Source: Clostridiales bacterium | GTDB taxonomy: Bacteria; Bacillota; Clostridia; Oscillospirales; QAMX01 | NCBI GenBank assembly: GCA_016285815.1 | Contig: JAEERN010000102.1 | Span: forward strand, 1 to 23,650 | DNA length: 23,650 nucleotides | Direction: 5' to 3' | Shown here: positions 22,724 through 23,650 of the stretch, one piece after another | Numbering within the stretch: the first letter of the stretch is position 1 | Layout: each line of letters starts with the position of its first letter | Made by a program: the position numbers and the translations under genes | Notes under the pieces: generated by a model | What the model saw: the letters and a program-made list of their open reading frames with translations, nothing else | What the model was told of the DNA's origin: nothing | The model's database searches: none

Positions 22724-23641
22724 ATGGGTTTTTTTGACAAGATCCTCAAGGGACTGAAAAAAACGCGGGACGCCATCGCCGGCGTCTTTGCCGGGCGGCG
22801 CGTGGACGACGCGACGCTGGACGAGCTGGAAGAGGCGCTGATCCTGGCGGATCTGGGCGTCGGACTCACCGGCGAGGTCATGGACGAGCTCCGCGCGAAG
22901 CTCCGCGCGGAGCGCATCGAGGACGGGGACGCCGCGCTGGAGGCGCTGAAGGGGATCCTGAGAGAGAAGCTGGCCGACAGCGGCAAGCCGCTGGAGCTGA
23001 ACACCAGCCCGTCGGTGATCCTGGTCATCGGCGTCAACGGCGTGGGCAAGACCACCACCATCGGCAAGCTGGCCGGGCACTACGTCGCCCAGGGCAAGCG
23101 CGTGCTGCTGGCAGCGGCGGACACCTTCCGCGCGGCGGCCGCGGACCAGCTGGAGATCTGGGCCGGGCGCGCCGGCGCGCAGATCGTCCGGCAGAGCGAG
23201 GGCGCCGACCCGGCCGCGGTGGTTTACGACGCGCTGCACGCGGGGGTCTCCCGCGGGGCGGACGTGATCCTGGTGGATACGGCGGGCCGTCTCCACAACA
23301 AGAGCAATTTGATGAACGAGCTGGCCAAGATCGACCGAGTCATCAGCCGCGAGCTGCCGGACGCGGACCGCGAGGTGCTGCTGGTCATCGACGCCACCAC
23401 GGGCCAGAACGCTCTGATCCAGGCCCAGGAGTTCCGCAAGACCGCCAACGTCACCGGCGTCGTGCTGACCAAGCTGGACGGCACCGCCAAGGGCGGCATC
23501 GTCATCGCGCTGGCCAGGGGCTGCGGCATCCCGGTGCGGTTCGTCGGGGTCGGCGAGAAGATGGACGATCTTCTGCCCTTCGACGCCGACAGCTTCGTGG
23601 ACGCGCTCTTTGACCGGAAAGGATCGGAGGAGGAAGCCTGA
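22724..23641 (+). CDS. ftsY: Signal recognition particle receptor FtsY
   Basis: A 305-residue SRP GTPase that docks the Ffh-ribosome complex at the membrane. It consists of the N domain (helical, about 1-85) and G domain, with almost no acidic A domain, as in many Gram-positives; the basic amphipathic start MGFFDKILKGLKKTRD probably binds the membrane. G motifs: GVNGVGKTT (103-111), the ADTFRAAA insertion motif (132-139), DTAGR (185-189), TKLDGTAKGG and GVGEKMDDL. The ATG lies one base past the smc stop, so translation is coupled. The TGA (23639-23641) overlaps the ATG of the next gene. Confidence 0.97.
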   Translation: MGFFDKILKGLKKTRDAIAGVFAGRRVDDATLDELEEALILADLGVGLTGEVMDELRAKLRAERIEDGDAALEALKGILREKLADSGKPLELNTSPSVILVIGVNGVGKTTTIGKLAGHYVAQGKRVLLAAADTFRAAAADQLEIWAGRAGAQIVRQSEGADPAAVVYDALHAGVSRGADVILVDTAGRLHNKSNLMNELAKIDRVISRELPDADREVLLVIDATTGQNALIQAQEFRKTANVTGVVLTKLDGTAKGGIVIALARGCGIPVRFVGVGEKMDDLLPFDADSFVDALFDRKGSEEEA

Positions 23642-23650
23642 TGCGGTACA
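23641..23650 (+). CDS. Start of the next gene in the smc-ftsY operon (partial)
   Basis: An ATG overlaps the ftsY stop as TGATG and is preceded by GGAGGA about 9 bases upstream, inside ftsY. Only three codons (Met-Arg-Tyr) lie in the window, too few to name the product. The overlap and ribosome site suggest a real coupled gene. Confidence 0.6.

Noticed and set aside
19009..23067. A 1352-codon open frame opposite smc and the start of ftsY
   Set aside because: Low-complexity Leu/Arg/Gln/Gly translation with no recognisable domain, running across two real genes and their junction; a mirror of the GC-rich smc coiled coil codons.
1..23650. tRNA, rRNA, CRISPR arrays, insertion sequences or long direct repeats
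   Set aside because: Reading both strands showed no cloverleaf, no regularly spaced repeats, no transposase or integrase motifs. Absence is by eye only; a covariance and repeat search would be decisive.

Overview
The window looks like a chromosome segment from a high-GC member of the Firmicutes, most likely an uncultured gut-type Clostridia (Oscillospirales is my best guess). The reasons are the gene families (EcfA1-EcfA2-EcfT with TruA, CvpA, a DUF5711-like membrane protein, a zinc-finger ClpE-like ATPase, PcrA with a C-terminal Tudor-like domain, MetA of the acetyl type, smc-ftsY), strong AGGAGG ribosome sites, and sigma-A promoters. Eight promoters can be read. All have a 17-base spacer, and seven carry a TGn extended -10. 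The taxonomic placement is inference; no rRNA or other marker is present.

Layout. (1) 1-1333: an amidohydrolase gene on the + strand with a strong terminator; a promoter in front of it points left, out of the window. (2) 10640-1352, minus strand: a probable nine-gene operon read from one extended -10 promoter. In order of transcription it holds an rRNA-type methyltransferase, ecfA1, ecfA2, ecfT, truA, a DUF5711-like protein, a CvpA-family protein, a ClpE-like unfoldase and a small membrane protein. Gene junctions overlap or are close throughout. (3) About 10.7-15.7 kb: a stretch of singly or doubly transcribed accessory genes, each unit with its own promoter and most with their own terminator. 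It holds an ADP-ribosylglycohydrolase with a small lipoprotein upstream, an XRE regulator fused to a RelA/SpoT-type HD hydrolase domain, a divergent cysteine-rich protein of unknown function, and a cytoplasmic five-bladed beta-propeller glycosidase. The first two genes have visibly lower GC than the flanking operons. (4) 15760-19044, minus strand: metA (homoserine O-acetyltransferase) followed by pcrA. (5) 19077-end, + strand: smc and ftsY in tight translational coupling, with a further gene starting at the right edge.

How the parts work. Regions 2, 4 and 5 are housekeeping: vitamin or metal import energising (the ECF module without an S component), tRNA and rRNA modification, protein quality control, methionine synthesis, DNA repair, chromosome organisation and membrane protein targeting. 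Region 3 is the only part with genuinely unassigned biology. The best candidate for something undescribed is the XRE-HD protein, which looks like an alarmone hydrolase tethered to a DNA-binding domain, next to a divergent unknown gene and a palindrome that could be its operator. No tRNA, rRNA, CRISPR array, insertion sequence or integrase was seen. There is no gene-free stretch longer than 300 bases; the largest gap (13224-13493) is a divergent promoter region.
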